Shown: piece by piece, positions 16,966 to 24,716 of the stretch
Numbering within the stretch: position 1 is the first letter of the stretch
How the letters are laid out: every line of letters begins with the position of its first letter
Assembly: GCA_041482015.1 (NCBI GenBank)
Contig: JBGPCZ010000002.1
Location: 1 to 64,000 of the forward strand
Direction: 5' to 3'
From: JACQFK01 sp041482015
GTDB taxonomy: Bacteria > Planctomycetota > MHYJ01 > JACPRB01
Length of the DNA stretch: 64,000 bases
Notes under the pieces: generated by a model
Told to the model about the DNA's origin: nothing
What the model saw: only the letters and a program-made list of their open reading frames with translations
Database searches by the model: none
Made by a program: the position numbers and the translations under genes

Positions 16966-18336
16966 TCATGTCCCGCGGAGGTGCCAGGCCTTGGGCTGGA
17001 GGAAGGCCTGGATCCCGTAGGTGGAGAGGGTCGTGCCGAGGCCCGAGTGGCCGCGGCCCGACCACGGCAGCCGCGGGCTCACGCGGTCGCAACAGTTCCA
17101 GTAGACGGTGCCGGTTCGCATCTTCGCCAGGATCCGTTCCGCTCGCTCCCGGTCTTTTGAGTAGACCCCCGCGGTCAGGCCGTACTCGGTGTCGTTCATG
17201 AGGAACTCCGCCTCCGGGTCGTCCCGGACGGCCTGGATCCCGATGATCGGGCCGAACGACTCCTCCCTCATGACGTCCATGGAGGAATTGACGTCGACGA
17301 GGACCGTGGGCTCGAAGTAGTAGCCCTTCCGGTCGATCCGCTTTCCCCCGCAGAGGAGCCGCGCGCCCTTCCGCAGGGCGTCGGCCACCTGGCCCTCCAG
17401 CATGGCGCGCTGCTCGTTCCGCGCCAGGGGGCCGATGTACGTCTCCGGATCCAAAGGGTCCCCGACCCTGAATCCCCGGACCGTCGCCACGAACGCCTCG
17501 ATGAAGGGCTGGGCGATCTTCTCGTGCACGTAGACGCGCTCGACCGCGCAGCAGCTTTGCCCGCAGTTGTAGAACGCGCCGTCCGCCACGGCGGGCGCGG
17601 CCGCGGCGACATCCACGTCGTCGCAGACGTAGACCGGGTCCTTTCCCCCCAGCTCCATCTGGACCTTGATCATCCGCCCCGCGACGGCCCCCGCGATCCT
17701 CTTCCCGGTGGCGTAAGAGCCGGTGAAGAAGACGCCGTCGACGGGTTGGCGGAGGAGCTCGGCCCCGACGCCTCCGTCCCCGATGATCGGGGTGAACACC
17801 GCGACCGGCACTCCCGCCTCTTTCAGCAGCCCGGCGATCGCGAGCCCCGTGAGCGACGCGAATTCAGAGGGCTTGTAGAGCACAGCGTTCCCCGCCAGGA
17901 GCGCCGGGAGGAAGACGTTCGAGCCCACGTAGTACGGGTAGTTCCACGCGGAGATGTTCGCGATCACGCCGAGCGGCTCGTGGGTGATCTTCTCCCTGAG
18001 CTTCTGCGCCGGGTCGTCGAGCTTCCGCTCTTCCGCCATGACGGACCGGGCGTTCTCGAGGAAGAAATCGATCCGGGCCTGCATCCCCTGGAGTTCGTTT
18101 CCGGCCTGGGCGACCGGCTTGCCGACTTCGGAGACGAGGATCCTCGCGAGCCGGTCGCGCTGCTCCTCGAGGAGCCGACCGAATCTCCGGACGGGTTCCA
18201 GTCTTCGCTCCAACGGGAGGCCGGCCCAGGCGGCTTGCGCCTCGCGCGCCTTCTCGGCCTTCAGCGCCACGTAGACGGAGGTGTCGGAAGGCAGGTCCGC
18301 GATGATCTCCCCGGTGGCCGGGTTGACGACCTTCAT
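16966..18336 (-). CDS. NAD(P)-dependent aldehyde dehydrogenase
   Basis: I chose ATG 18336, giving 456 residues; a much longer frame continues upstream but merely reads through neighbouring genes. Motifs of the ALDH superfamily are complete: ISAWNYPYYVGSN, YKPSEFASLTG, FFTGSYATGKRI (cofactor loop), MELGGKDP with the general-base Glu, and FYNCGQSCCAVERV with the catalytic Cys. It follows the SDR gene by two bases in a permease-ligase-SDR-ALDH operon. In gamma-glutamylated amine breakdown the aldehyde left after oxidation of the amine would be its substrate, similar to PuuC or mycobacterial AldC; this is inferred from context. Confidence 0.93.
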   Translation of the reverse strand: MKVVNPATGEIIADLPSDTSVYVALKAEKAREAQAAWAGLPLERRLEPVRRFGRLLEEQRDRLARILVSEVGKPVAQAGNELQGMQARIDFFLENARSVMAEERKLDDPAQKLREKITHEPLGVIANISAWNYPYYVGSNVFLPALLAGNAVLYKPSEFASLTGLAIAGLLKEAGVPVAVFTPIIGDGGVGAELLRQPVDGVFFTGSYATGKRIAGAVAGRMIKVQMELGGKDPVYVCDDVDVAAAAPAVADGAFYNCGQSCCAVERVYVHEKIAQPFIEAFVATVRGFRVGDPLDPETYIGPLARNEQRAMLEGQVADALRKGARLLCGGKRIDRKGYYFEPTVLVDVNSSMDVMREESFGPIIGIQAVRDDPEAEFLMNDTEYGLTAGVYSKDRERAERILAKMRTGTVYWNCCDRVSPRLPWSGRGHSGLGTTLSTYGIQAFLQPKAWHLRGT

Positions 18337-18338
18337 CT

Positions 18339-19076
18339 TTAGAAGTAGTTGGAGGTGATGCCGCCGTCGACGACGATCGCCGCGCCGTTGGTCCACGCCG
18401 ACTCGTCGCTGGCGAGATAGAGGGCGAGGTTGACGATGTCGAGCGGCCTCCCGAAGCGGCCCATCGGGATCCGGTTGATCCGCTTCGCCTTCTCGGCGGG
18501 CTCTTTGAGCAGCCACTCGGTGAGCAGCGGCGTCTCGATCGGGCCGGGGCAGATCGCGTTGGCGCGCACTCCTTTCGGGCCGAACTGGACAGCGAGTGAC
18601 TTCGTGAGCGCGATGATCGCGCCCTTCGAGGCGGTGTACGCGTCCTGCGGCACCGAGCAGCCGAGCAGCGCGACGAAGCTCGCCACGTTGATCACCGAGC
18701 CGCCGCCCTTTCTGACCATCTCGGGGATGGCATACTTGGTGGGGAAGACCGTCCCCTTGACGTTCACTGCGAAGACCTTGTCCCAGACTTTCTCCTCCGT
18801 GTCGATCACCGAGTGGTCGTCGTTCGGAAAGATTCCCGCGTTGTTGTAGAGGACGTCGACGCCGCCGAACTTCTTCACGGTGGCCTCTATGAGCGCCTTG
18901 CAGTCGGCCTCCTTCGAGACGTCGGCCTTGACGAACAGCGTCCCCGGGACGTCGGGGCCTTCCTTGATGTCCGTCCGGACGACCTTCGCACCCTCCCTTG
19001 AGAAGAGCTTCGCCGCTTCGAGCCCCATCCCGCTCGAGGCGCCGGTGATGATGCAGACCTTGTCCTTCAGGCGCAT
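18339..19076 (-). CDS. Short-chain dehydrogenase/reductase
   Basis: The 245-residue protein is a classical SDR: TGASSGMG nucleotide motif at about 12-19, NNAG at about 88, the Ser before the active-site YTASK, and PGPIETPLL after it. The family uses NAD(H) or NADP(H) on hydroxyl or carbonyl groups. It stands between the glutamine-synthetase-like ligase and the aldehyde dehydrogenase, nine and two bases apart, so it should act in the same pathway. It may replace the flavin oxidase of the Puu pathway or act on a hydroxylated intermediate; the exact substrate is unknown. Confidence 0.92.
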   Translation of the reverse strand: MRLKDKVCIITGASSGMGLEAAKLFSREGAKVVRTDIKEGPDVPGTLFVKADVSKEADCKALIEATVKKFGGVDVLYNNAGIFPNDDHSVIDTEEKVWDKVFAVNVKGTVFPTKYAIPEMVRKGGGSVINVASFVALLGCSVPQDAYTASKGAIIALTKSLAVQFGPKGVRANAICPGPIETPLLTEWLLKEPAEKAKRINRIPMGRFGRPLDIVNLALYLASDESAWTNGAAIVVDGGITSNYF

Positions 19077-19085
19077 GTCGTTCCC

Positions 19086-20423
19086 TCAGATGATCTCGAA
19101 GTACCTCTGGAGTTCCCAGTTGGGCACGGACTCCTGGAACTGCGACCATTCCCACTGGCGCGTCCGGACGAAGTGGTCGACGAAGCCCTCGCCGAAGATC
19201 TCGCGCGCGATCGTCGAGTCGGCCAGCCGCGCCGTCGCCTCCGCGAGAGTGCGGGGCAGCCGCGGGATCGTCGACTCCTGGTAAGCGCTCCCCACGATCG
19301 CCTTGTCGGTCAGCTTCAGTCCCTTCTGGATCCCGTGGAGCCCGCTCGCGACCGACGCCGCGACCGCGAGGTACGGGTTGATGTCGGCGCCGCCCATCCG
19401 GATCTCGACGCGCGTCGACTTCTCGCTCCCGGGGATCACGCGGAACGCGGTCGTCCGGTTGTCGACCCCCCACGTGGGCTTGGTGGGCGACCAGTAGCCG
19501 TCGACCAGCCGCTTGTAGCTGTTCACGTTGGGCGCGAAGAAAGGCAGGATCTCGGGGAGGCACGCGAGTTGCCCCGCGAGGAAGCTCTTGAACGTCGCGC
19601 TCATCTTCGCCGGGTCCTTCGCGTCGAAGAGGACGTTCCTCGCCCCGTCCCACAGCGAGAGATGGATGTGCCCGCCGCTCCCCGGCAGCTTCGAGTTCCA
19701 CTTGGCCATGAAGCTGGCGACGATTCCGTGGCGGTAGGCGATCTCCTTCGCCGCGGTCTTGAAGAGGACCGCGCGGTCGGCCGCCTCGAGGGCGTCGGAG
19801 AACGAGATCGCGGCCTCGTAGACGCCCGGGCCGGTCTCCGTGTGGAGCCCCTCGACCGGGATGCCGAAGGCCGGGAGTTGGTCCATGAGCGCGGCGAAGT
19901 AGGGCTGGTTCAGGCTGGCGCGGAGGATCGAGTAGCCGAACATCCCCGGCGTGAGCGGCTGCGGGTCGGCGTACGCCTTCGCGGCGAGGGTCTGCGGCGT
20001 CTCCCGGAAGTTGAACCATTCGAACTCGACGCCGCATTTCGGCGCGAAGCCGGCCTTCTTCGCGCGGGCCAGCACCCTTTTGAGCAGGTTCCGCGGGCAG
20101 ACGTCGAGGTCGAAGTCGGCGAGGAAGAACGGGATGCCGTCGTCCCACGGGACCGTTCGATAGGTCGACGGATCGATCCGTGCGAGCGCGTCGGGGTATC
20201 CCGTGTGCCAGCCGGTGTATTTGGAATTGTCGTAGCAGACGTCGGCGGAGTCCCAGCCGAAGACGACGTTGCAGAAGCCGAAGCCGTCGCGGGCGGCGGA
20301 GAGGAACTTGTCCTTGTGGAGGATCTTGCCGCGCAGGATGCCGTCGATGTCGGCGATCGCGACCTTGACCTTCTCGTGCTTCGACCTCGCAATCTCGCGC
20401 AGGATCGCGGCCGCCTTCGCCAT
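19086..20423 (-). CDS. Glutamine synthetase-like gamma-glutamyl ligase (GlnA4/PuuA-like)
   Basis: This 445-residue protein has the glutamine synthetase beta-grasp and catalytic domains. Metal and substrate motifs include GVEFEWFNF (ExE), LHTETGPGVYE, PGSGGHIHLSLWD with the catalytic His region, RVIPGSEKSTRVEIRMGGADINPYL, and no adenylylation-site sequence that I can recognise. The short N-terminal domain and the neighbours argue for a ligase that attaches glutamate to an amine (polyamine or ethanolamine type) rather than ammonia-assimilating GlnA. It is third from the operon end, preceded by an amino-acid permease. Confidence 0.9.
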   Translation of the reverse strand: MAKAAAILREIARSKHEKVKVAIADIDGILRGKILHKDKFLSAARDGFGFCNVVFGWDSADVCYDNSKYTGWHTGYPDALARIDPSTYRTVPWDDGIPFFLADFDLDVCPRNLLKRVLARAKKAGFAPKCGVEFEWFNFRETPQTLAAKAYADPQPLTPGMFGYSILRASLNQPYFAALMDQLPAFGIPVEGLHTETGPGVYEAAISFSDALEAADRAVLFKTAAKEIAYRHGIVASFMAKWNSKLPGSGGHIHLSLWDGARNVLFDAKDPAKMSATFKSFLAGQLACLPEILPFFAPNVNSYKRLVDGYWSPTKPTWGVDNRTTAFRVIPGSEKSTRVEIRMGGADINPYLAVAASVASGLHGIQKGLKLTDKAIVGSAYQESTIPRLPRTLAEATARLADSTIAREIFGEGFVDHFVRTRQWEWSQFQESVPNWELQRYFEII

Positions 20424-20463
20424 GCCGCTACTCTCCGGTCCGGGGTCGTTTCACGCAACGAAA

Positions 20464-21954
20464 TTACTTCTTCGCCAGGACGGTCGCGGGTGGCCCCTGG
20501 AACCGCTTCCGCACGAACGCGAACCACGTGAGGGCGAGGAGCGCCACGGCGCCGCCCACGATATAGGCCGCCTGCTCGTTCGGCGGCTGCATCCCGATCA
20601 CGATCAGGAAGAGGCAGCCCACGACGCTCAGCGCCGCGAGCGGCCGGTACCAGCGGCCGATCTGCCAGGGGCCCATCGCGGTCCACGTGCGGCCGTGGGC
20701 GAAAAAGCCGATCGCGGTGGGGAGCACGTACGAGATGTAGAGGAACACGGCGCAGACCGCCGCGATCGTCGCATAGGGGATGAAGGCCATGAAGAGAATC
20801 CCGACGATCGAGACCGTCCAGATGGCGACCGAGGGGGTCCGGGCCGTCGGGCTCACCCGGCGCATGGCTCCCGAGAAGGGAAGCCCGCCGTCCCGCGCGA
20901 ACGCGTAGGCCATCCTCGAGGCCGACGTGAGCGTGGCCAGGCCGCACAGGTACTGCGCGACGGTGATCCCGACGAAGAAGGTCACGGCCAGCGGCGCCGA
21001 CAGCGCGCTCCTCATGATCCAATAGAAGACGTTGGGCCCCTGGGCGGCGGCGTCGTCCATGTTCGGGATCGCGAGCACGATCGCGATCAGCATCGCCCAG
21101 CCGAAGAGGCTGGAGACGAGGACGGAGCGGACGATGCCGCGCGGGACGTTCTTCGCCGCGCCCACGGTCTCCTCGGACGTGTGGGCGGAGGCGTCGAAGC
21201 CGGTGATCGTGTAGGCGGGGAGGAGCGCGCCGAGCGCGAAGGCCCAGGCGACGCTCCCCGTCTTCGGGAAAACCATGTCGTCGCCCGGCGGGAGCCCGGT
21301 GTAGTTGGTGAACGTGACGAGCCGGCCGAGGTGGATTCCCGGGCTGTGCCAGAGGAGGACGCCGGTCAGGAGGACGGAGACCGCGAGGATCAGGTAACCG
21401 CTGAAGTCGGTGAGGATCGTGGTGAGCCGGATCCCCCGGTGGTTGCAGACCGCCTGGGTGAGCGTGATCAGCGTGACGCCCGCGGTCTTGACGATTTTCG
21501 GATGGCTGCCGACCTGGATCTGGAACGCGCCCACGACGAAGTCATACGTGCCCGCGTTGATGGCGGCGAGGACCGTGATGAGCCCCGCGAGGTTGAACCA
21601 CGCGGTCATCCATCCCCAGCCCCGGCCGCCGAGGATGGAGGCCCAGTGGTAGAGCCCGCCGGCGGTGGGGAAGGCGGAGGCGACCTGTCCCATGGTGAGC
21701 GCGACCATGAGGGAGAACAAGCAGACGAGCGGCCAGCACAGGCCGATCGAGGCGCCGCCCACCGTGCAGTAGCCGACCTGGAACGACGTGATGCACCCGG
21801 CCAGGATGCAGATGATCGACAGCGAGATCGCGAAGTTGGAGAAGCCACTCATCCGCCGGGCCAGCTCCTGCGCGTAGCCCATCTTCTTGAGGGTCGCCTC
21901 GTCGTCGGCCTGCGTCAGCGCATCCTTCGGGGCGTCGTCGCTCATCGGGGGCAT
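20464..21954 (-). CDS. APC-superfamily amino acid/amine permease
   Basis: The 496-residue protein has about 12 hydrophobic helices and a family start (MGYAQELARRMSGFSNFAISLSIICILAG). It carries the GFDASAHTSEETVGAAKNVPRGI motif region of the eukaryotic-type (GABA/choline/BAT1) APC transporters. An in-frame ATG three codons in is an alternative start. It heads the operon with the gamma-glutamyl ligase, SDR and aldehyde dehydrogenase, so import of the amine substrate is the natural role; the specific substrate is not visible. Confidence 0.93.
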   Translation of the reverse strand: MPPMSDDAPKDALTQADDEATLKKMGYAQELARRMSGFSNFAISLSIICILAGCITSFQVGYCTVGGASIGLCWPLVCLFSLMVALTMGQVASAFPTAGGLYHWASILGGRGWGWMTAWFNLAGLITVLAAINAGTYDFVVGAFQIQVGSHPKIVKTAGVTLITLTQAVCNHRGIRLTTILTDFSGYLILAVSVLLTGVLLWHSPGIHLGRLVTFTNYTGLPPGDDMVFPKTGSVAWAFALGALLPAYTITGFDASAHTSEETVGAAKNVPRGIVRSVLVSSLFGWAMLIAIVLAIPNMDDAAAQGPNVFYWIMRSALSAPLAVTFFVGITVAQYLCGLATLTSASRMAYAFARDGGLPFSGAMRRVSPTARTPSVAIWTVSIVGILFMAFIPYATIAAVCAVFLYISYVLPTAIGFFAHGRTWTAMGPWQIGRWYRPLAALSVVGCLFLIVIGMQPPNEQAAYIVGGAVALLALTWFAFVRKRFQGPPATVLAKK

Positions 21955-21996
21955 TGTTCCAAAAGAGGTGAAGGCGGGGAAGAATTTCGAACGGCC

Positions 21997-22251
21997 TCAC
22001 GTTCGTTTGCGGATCGACAGCCAGCCGACGAGCATGCCGACCGTGGCGGGCGCTGCAATCCATAGGACGGCGGACGCCCTCATACGGAATGTGGACCCGG
22101 GGTCCGCCCAGAGCGACGGCCCGCTCCCGCACGGGGCGAAGCCCAGGGAGAACGTGTAGAGGACACCCGACAAGGCCAGGAGGCTGGTCGCGACGAGCAA
22201 CGAGAAACCGAGGCGCAGGTTTCGATCGGCCTTCGTCTCAGGTTCCATCAT
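21997..22251 (-). CDS. Small two-helix membrane protein, hypothetical
   Basis: An 84-residue frame from ATG 22251 (a second ATG follows at once) encodes a polar start (MEPETKADRNLR), a membrane helix (about 14-36), a Gly/Pro/Ser loop with one Cys, and a second helix (about 60-79) ending in IRKRT. The positive-inside ends and codon use look real, but no ribosome site is obvious. It lies between the permease gene and two other small membrane-protein genes on the same strand. No family recognised. Confidence 0.5.
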   Translation of the reverse strand: MMEPETKADRNLRLGFSLLVATSLLALSGVLYTFSLGFAPCGSGPSLWADPGSTFRMRASAVLWIAAPATVGMLVGWLSIRKRT

Positions 22252-22331
22252 GGTCGATGCCCTGCGGGATCACTCCCAGCCCGTCGTGAAGATGATGCCA
22301 AGAGCGGCGCAGGACTTTCTGGGCGGCGGGT

Positions 22332-22688
22332 TCATGCTCCCTCAGTGCGGAGCAAGCAGCCGATCAGGGTTCCCACGACCAGGACGGCTCCGAGAAAGCC
22401 AAAGGCCGCTGCAAGAATCGGAGCGATGATCATCGCGCGACGTCGGTGCGCCGGCCGGTCTCGCTTGGCGCTGAGCACTCCGACCATCACCCCGGGGAAC
22501 GTGCCCAGGACCGACCCCAGGCTGAACCTGTCCAAGAGCACCTCTGCGGACCCGCCTGTCGAGGGGGCGCCGAGGATCCAAGCAACTCCGAAGAGCGCCG
22601 CGAGACCTCCGCCGATGATTCCGGCGGACAACGAACTGAAGAAGAGGGTCAGCTGGCGGTTGTTCCAGGCCGTTTCCTGCTTCGTCAT
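22332..22688 (-). CDS. Small membrane protein, tandem paralog of the 22701 gene
   Basis: The 118-residue product has three hydrophobic helices: SLSAGIIGGGLAALFGVAWI, SVLGTFPGVMVGVLSA and a C-terminal IIAPILAAAFGFLGAVLVVG. The order of a Gly-rich first helix, a loop, a P-G-rich second helix, a basic loop (KRDRPAHRRR) and a third helix is the same as in the next gene upstream, so the two are probably duplicates. Twelve bases separate them. Function unknown. Confidence 0.62.
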   Translation of the reverse strand: MTKQETAWNNRQLTLFFSSLSAGIIGGGLAALFGVAWILGAPSTGGSAEVLLDRFSLGSVLGTFPGVMVGVLSAKRDRPAHRRRAMIIAPILAAAFGFLGAVLVVGTLIGCLLRTEGA

Positions 22689-22700
22689 GAGTACTGGGAA

Positions 22701-23030
22701 TCAGCAGCTCGCTGTGCTTCCGACCCAGAAGGCGAGAATCGGGGTCACCGCTAGGAACGCGAACACGGCTGCATGCACGGGCGCGGTGATCCTCGTCCGC
22801 GGCCGCGGGACTCGCACGAAGCGCTCCACGGAGACCACGGCCACGACGAGCGCGGGGAAGAGTCCGATGATTGCGCCCGCGACAATTCCGGCGAAGACGT
22901 CCTCCGGGGAGAGCGCGAAGATCGAGTGACCCAATCCCAGGGCGCCGCCGCTCACTCCGCCGGCGGCTCCCCCCGCCAGGCCGCCGGAAAGCGTGGCCAG
23001 GAACAACGCGCGCTTCGCCCGTTGAATCAT
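22701..23030 (-). CDS. Small Gly-rich membrane protein coupled to the acyltransferase gene
   Basis: The ATG at 23030 overlaps the stop of the acyltransferase gene (ATGA), strong evidence for a real, translationally coupled 109-residue protein. It has a Gly/Ala-rich helix (ATLSGGLAGGAAGGVSGG), a second helix (IVAGAIIGLFPALVVAVVS), a basic loop (RFVRVPRPRTR), and a third helix (VHAAVFAFLAVTPILAF). The architecture repeats in the following gene. The Gly-zipper first helix may promote helix packing. No family recognised. Confidence 0.68.
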   Translation of the reverse strand: MIQRAKRALFLATLSGGLAGGAAGGVSGGALGLGHSIFALSPEDVFAGIVAGAIIGLFPALVVAVVSVERFVRVPRPRTRITAPVHAAVFAFLAVTPILAFWVGSTASC

Positions 23031-23656
23031 GCGGAGAGCGCCGCCTCCGTCTTCTGGACGAGCTTCGCGTACGCTTCGCGACGATGATCAAAGGGGATCG
23101 TCCGGTCGGCCTCGATCGGGTCGTGGAACTCGACCCCGATCGGGTGGCGCTGCACGAAGTGACTCCCTCGGGGGAGCGCGCGGTGGACTCCCTCGAGCCT
23201 GATCGGCACGACCGGCGCGCCCGTCTCGTAGGCGATCTTCGCGAACCCGGGCGTGAAGCCGAGGAAGCTCCCGTCCTGCGAGCGCCGGCCCTCGGGGAAG
23301 ATCGCGAGGTGGTAGCCCTCGCGGATCGCCTCGGCGCCCTGCTCGAGGCTCCCCGTCGACTTCGACTTCCGCTCGAACGCGTACGTGTTGAACAGGAACT
23401 CGATCGCCGCGACGACCGGCCGCGGCATCGCGTAGATCGTGTCGCTCGCCGCCGCCGTCCGGACCTTCGTGACCTCGCTGATCGGGAGCGCCGCGAAGAT
23501 CGCCGCGATGTCCATGTGGCTCGCGTGGTTCGCGACCAGCACGCTCGGCCGCTCGAGGCGCGCCTTCCCGCGCACCCGGTGGCCGCAGTGGACCTTGAGG
23601 TAGACCCGCAGCGCCAGGTGGGCCATCTGCTGCATCCGCTCTTTCATCGTTCTCAT
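23027..23656 (-). CDS. 1-acylglycerol-3-phosphate O-acyltransferase (PlsC-like)
   Basis: I chose ATG 23656 (ATG 23647 is also possible), giving 209 residues. The PlsC signature is complete: NHASHMD (HX4D catalytic pair), the middle segment with FERKSKSTGS, FPEGRRSQDGSF, and GAPVVPIRLEG. These enzymes add the second acyl chain to lysophosphatidic acid at the inner membrane face. Its stop overlaps the start of a small membrane-protein gene, which may be a partner. It is divergent from the metallophosphoesterase gene. Confidence 0.9.
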   Translation of the reverse strand: MRTMKERMQQMAHLALRVYLKVHCGHRVRGKARLERPSVLVANHASHMDIAAIFAALPISEVTKVRTAAASDTIYAMPRPVVAAIEFLFNTYAFERKSKSTGSLEQGAEAIREGYHLAIFPEGRRSQDGSFLGFTPGFAKIAYETGAPVVPIRLEGVHRALPRGSHFVQRHPIGVEFHDPIEADRTIPFDHRREAYAKLVQKTEAALSA

Positions 23657-23712
23657 GGGGGAGGGGAGCGCAAGGCCCGTGCCAGCCCCGCCCGTCACGG
23701 AATCGGGCCCCG

Positions 23713-23741
23713 TTGTGAAGCCCTTTGCACAGTGATAGGAT
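23713..23741 (+). promoter_or_regulatory. Candidate promoter of the metallophosphoesterase gene, leaderless
   Basis: TTGTGA (23713-23718) and TAGGAT (23736-23741) are separated by 17 bases. The GTG start at 23748 is six bases after the -10 hexamer, where transcription would begin, so the message would lack a leader. Confidence 0.45.
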
Positions 23742-23747
23742 GCTCCC

Positions 23748-24716
23748 GTGAAGCGGAAAATCGCCTGGGTCGCGGCCGTCGGGGGGATGCTGGTTCTGCT
23801 CTTTCTCCTGTTTTGCGGCGTCGTCAACCTCTCTTTGGGGAACCGGCCCATGCCCCCCGGCGTGGGCAATGCCCGCCCGGCGCAGGGCGGCCTGGACACC
23901 CTGAAGTCGAAGTACCGGGTCGCGGTCCTGGGAGACGCCCAGAAAGGGCTGGCCAATTTCGCCAACATCCTCCGCGCGGTCAAGGCGGAGAACGTGGACT
24001 TCATCCTGCAGACCGGCGATCTCGTCTCCACCAACGATGAGGGTCACTATCGACTCGTGGCGCTCGCCCTGGAACGGGCAAACCTGGGGATCCGCCTGTT
24101 CGTGGTTCCCGGCAACCACGACATCAAGGGGGGGACTTCGCGCTTCCAGCGCGAGCTGGGCGATCTCGAGTTCGGATTCCGGAGGGCCGGCCTGACGTTC
24201 GTGGCGACGGACAACGCCTCGGGGGAGCCGCCCGATCTCCGCGAGCTGGAGGAACGGATCACCGGGGAGAAGGCCGTCGTCCTGGCCATGCATGTCCCGC
24301 CCTTCGACGCCAAGGGGAACGTCCAGCCGGGCTACGAAGATTTTCTCGTCTGGCTGGCGAAGAGCGACGTCAAGCTCCTCCTCTGCGGCCACGTCCACGG
24401 GTACTTCAAGAAGAAGGTCGGAGAGACGACCGTGATCGTCAACGGCGTGGGGGGCGACTACGACAAGTGGCAGTTCGACCAGAAGGTCTACGCGACCCTC
24501 CTCGACATCGACGGCACGACGATCACCGACCGCGCGATCGAGCTCCCGCCCGAGCACGGCGTCTGGGAGAACGTCGAGCACCTCGCGATCGGCCACGTGG
24601 CCGAGGCCTACCGCCGACGTCCGGTCGTCGGCTGGGGCGCGACCCTGCTCCTCGCGGCCCTCGTCGGCTTCTCGATCGGGATCCTCCGGCGGAGGCCGAA
24701 GATCACGGCTGGATGA
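23748..24716 (+). CDS. Membrane-anchored calcineurin-like metallophosphoesterase
   Basis: The 322-residue protein begins at GTG 23748 with a membrane helix (about 5-27) and ends with another (about 297-314). The ectodomain holds the binuclear metal motifs in order: VLGDAQKG, TGDLVSTND, VPGNHD, LAMHVPP and CGHVHGYF. The first motif has GDAQ where GDxH is usual, so one metal ligand may be replaced. The family hydrolyses phosphomono- or diesters; the substrate is unknown. The last 14 bases overlap the convergent A2M gene. Confidence 0.88.
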   Translation: MKRKIAWVAAVGGMLVLLFLLFCGVVNLSLGNRPMPPGVGNARPAQGGLDTLKSKYRVAVLGDAQKGLANFANILRAVKAENVDFILQTGDLVSTNDEGHYRLVALALERANLGIRLFVVPGNHDIKGGTSRFQRELGDLEFGFRRAGLTFVATDNASGEPPDLRELEERITGEKAVVLAMHVPPFDAKGNVQPGYEDFLVWLAKSDVKLLLCGHVHGYFKKKVGETTVIVNGVGGDYDKWQFDQKVYATLLDIDGTTITDRAIELPPEHGVWENVEHLAIGHVAEAYRRRPVVGWGATLLLAALVGFSIGILRRRPKITAG

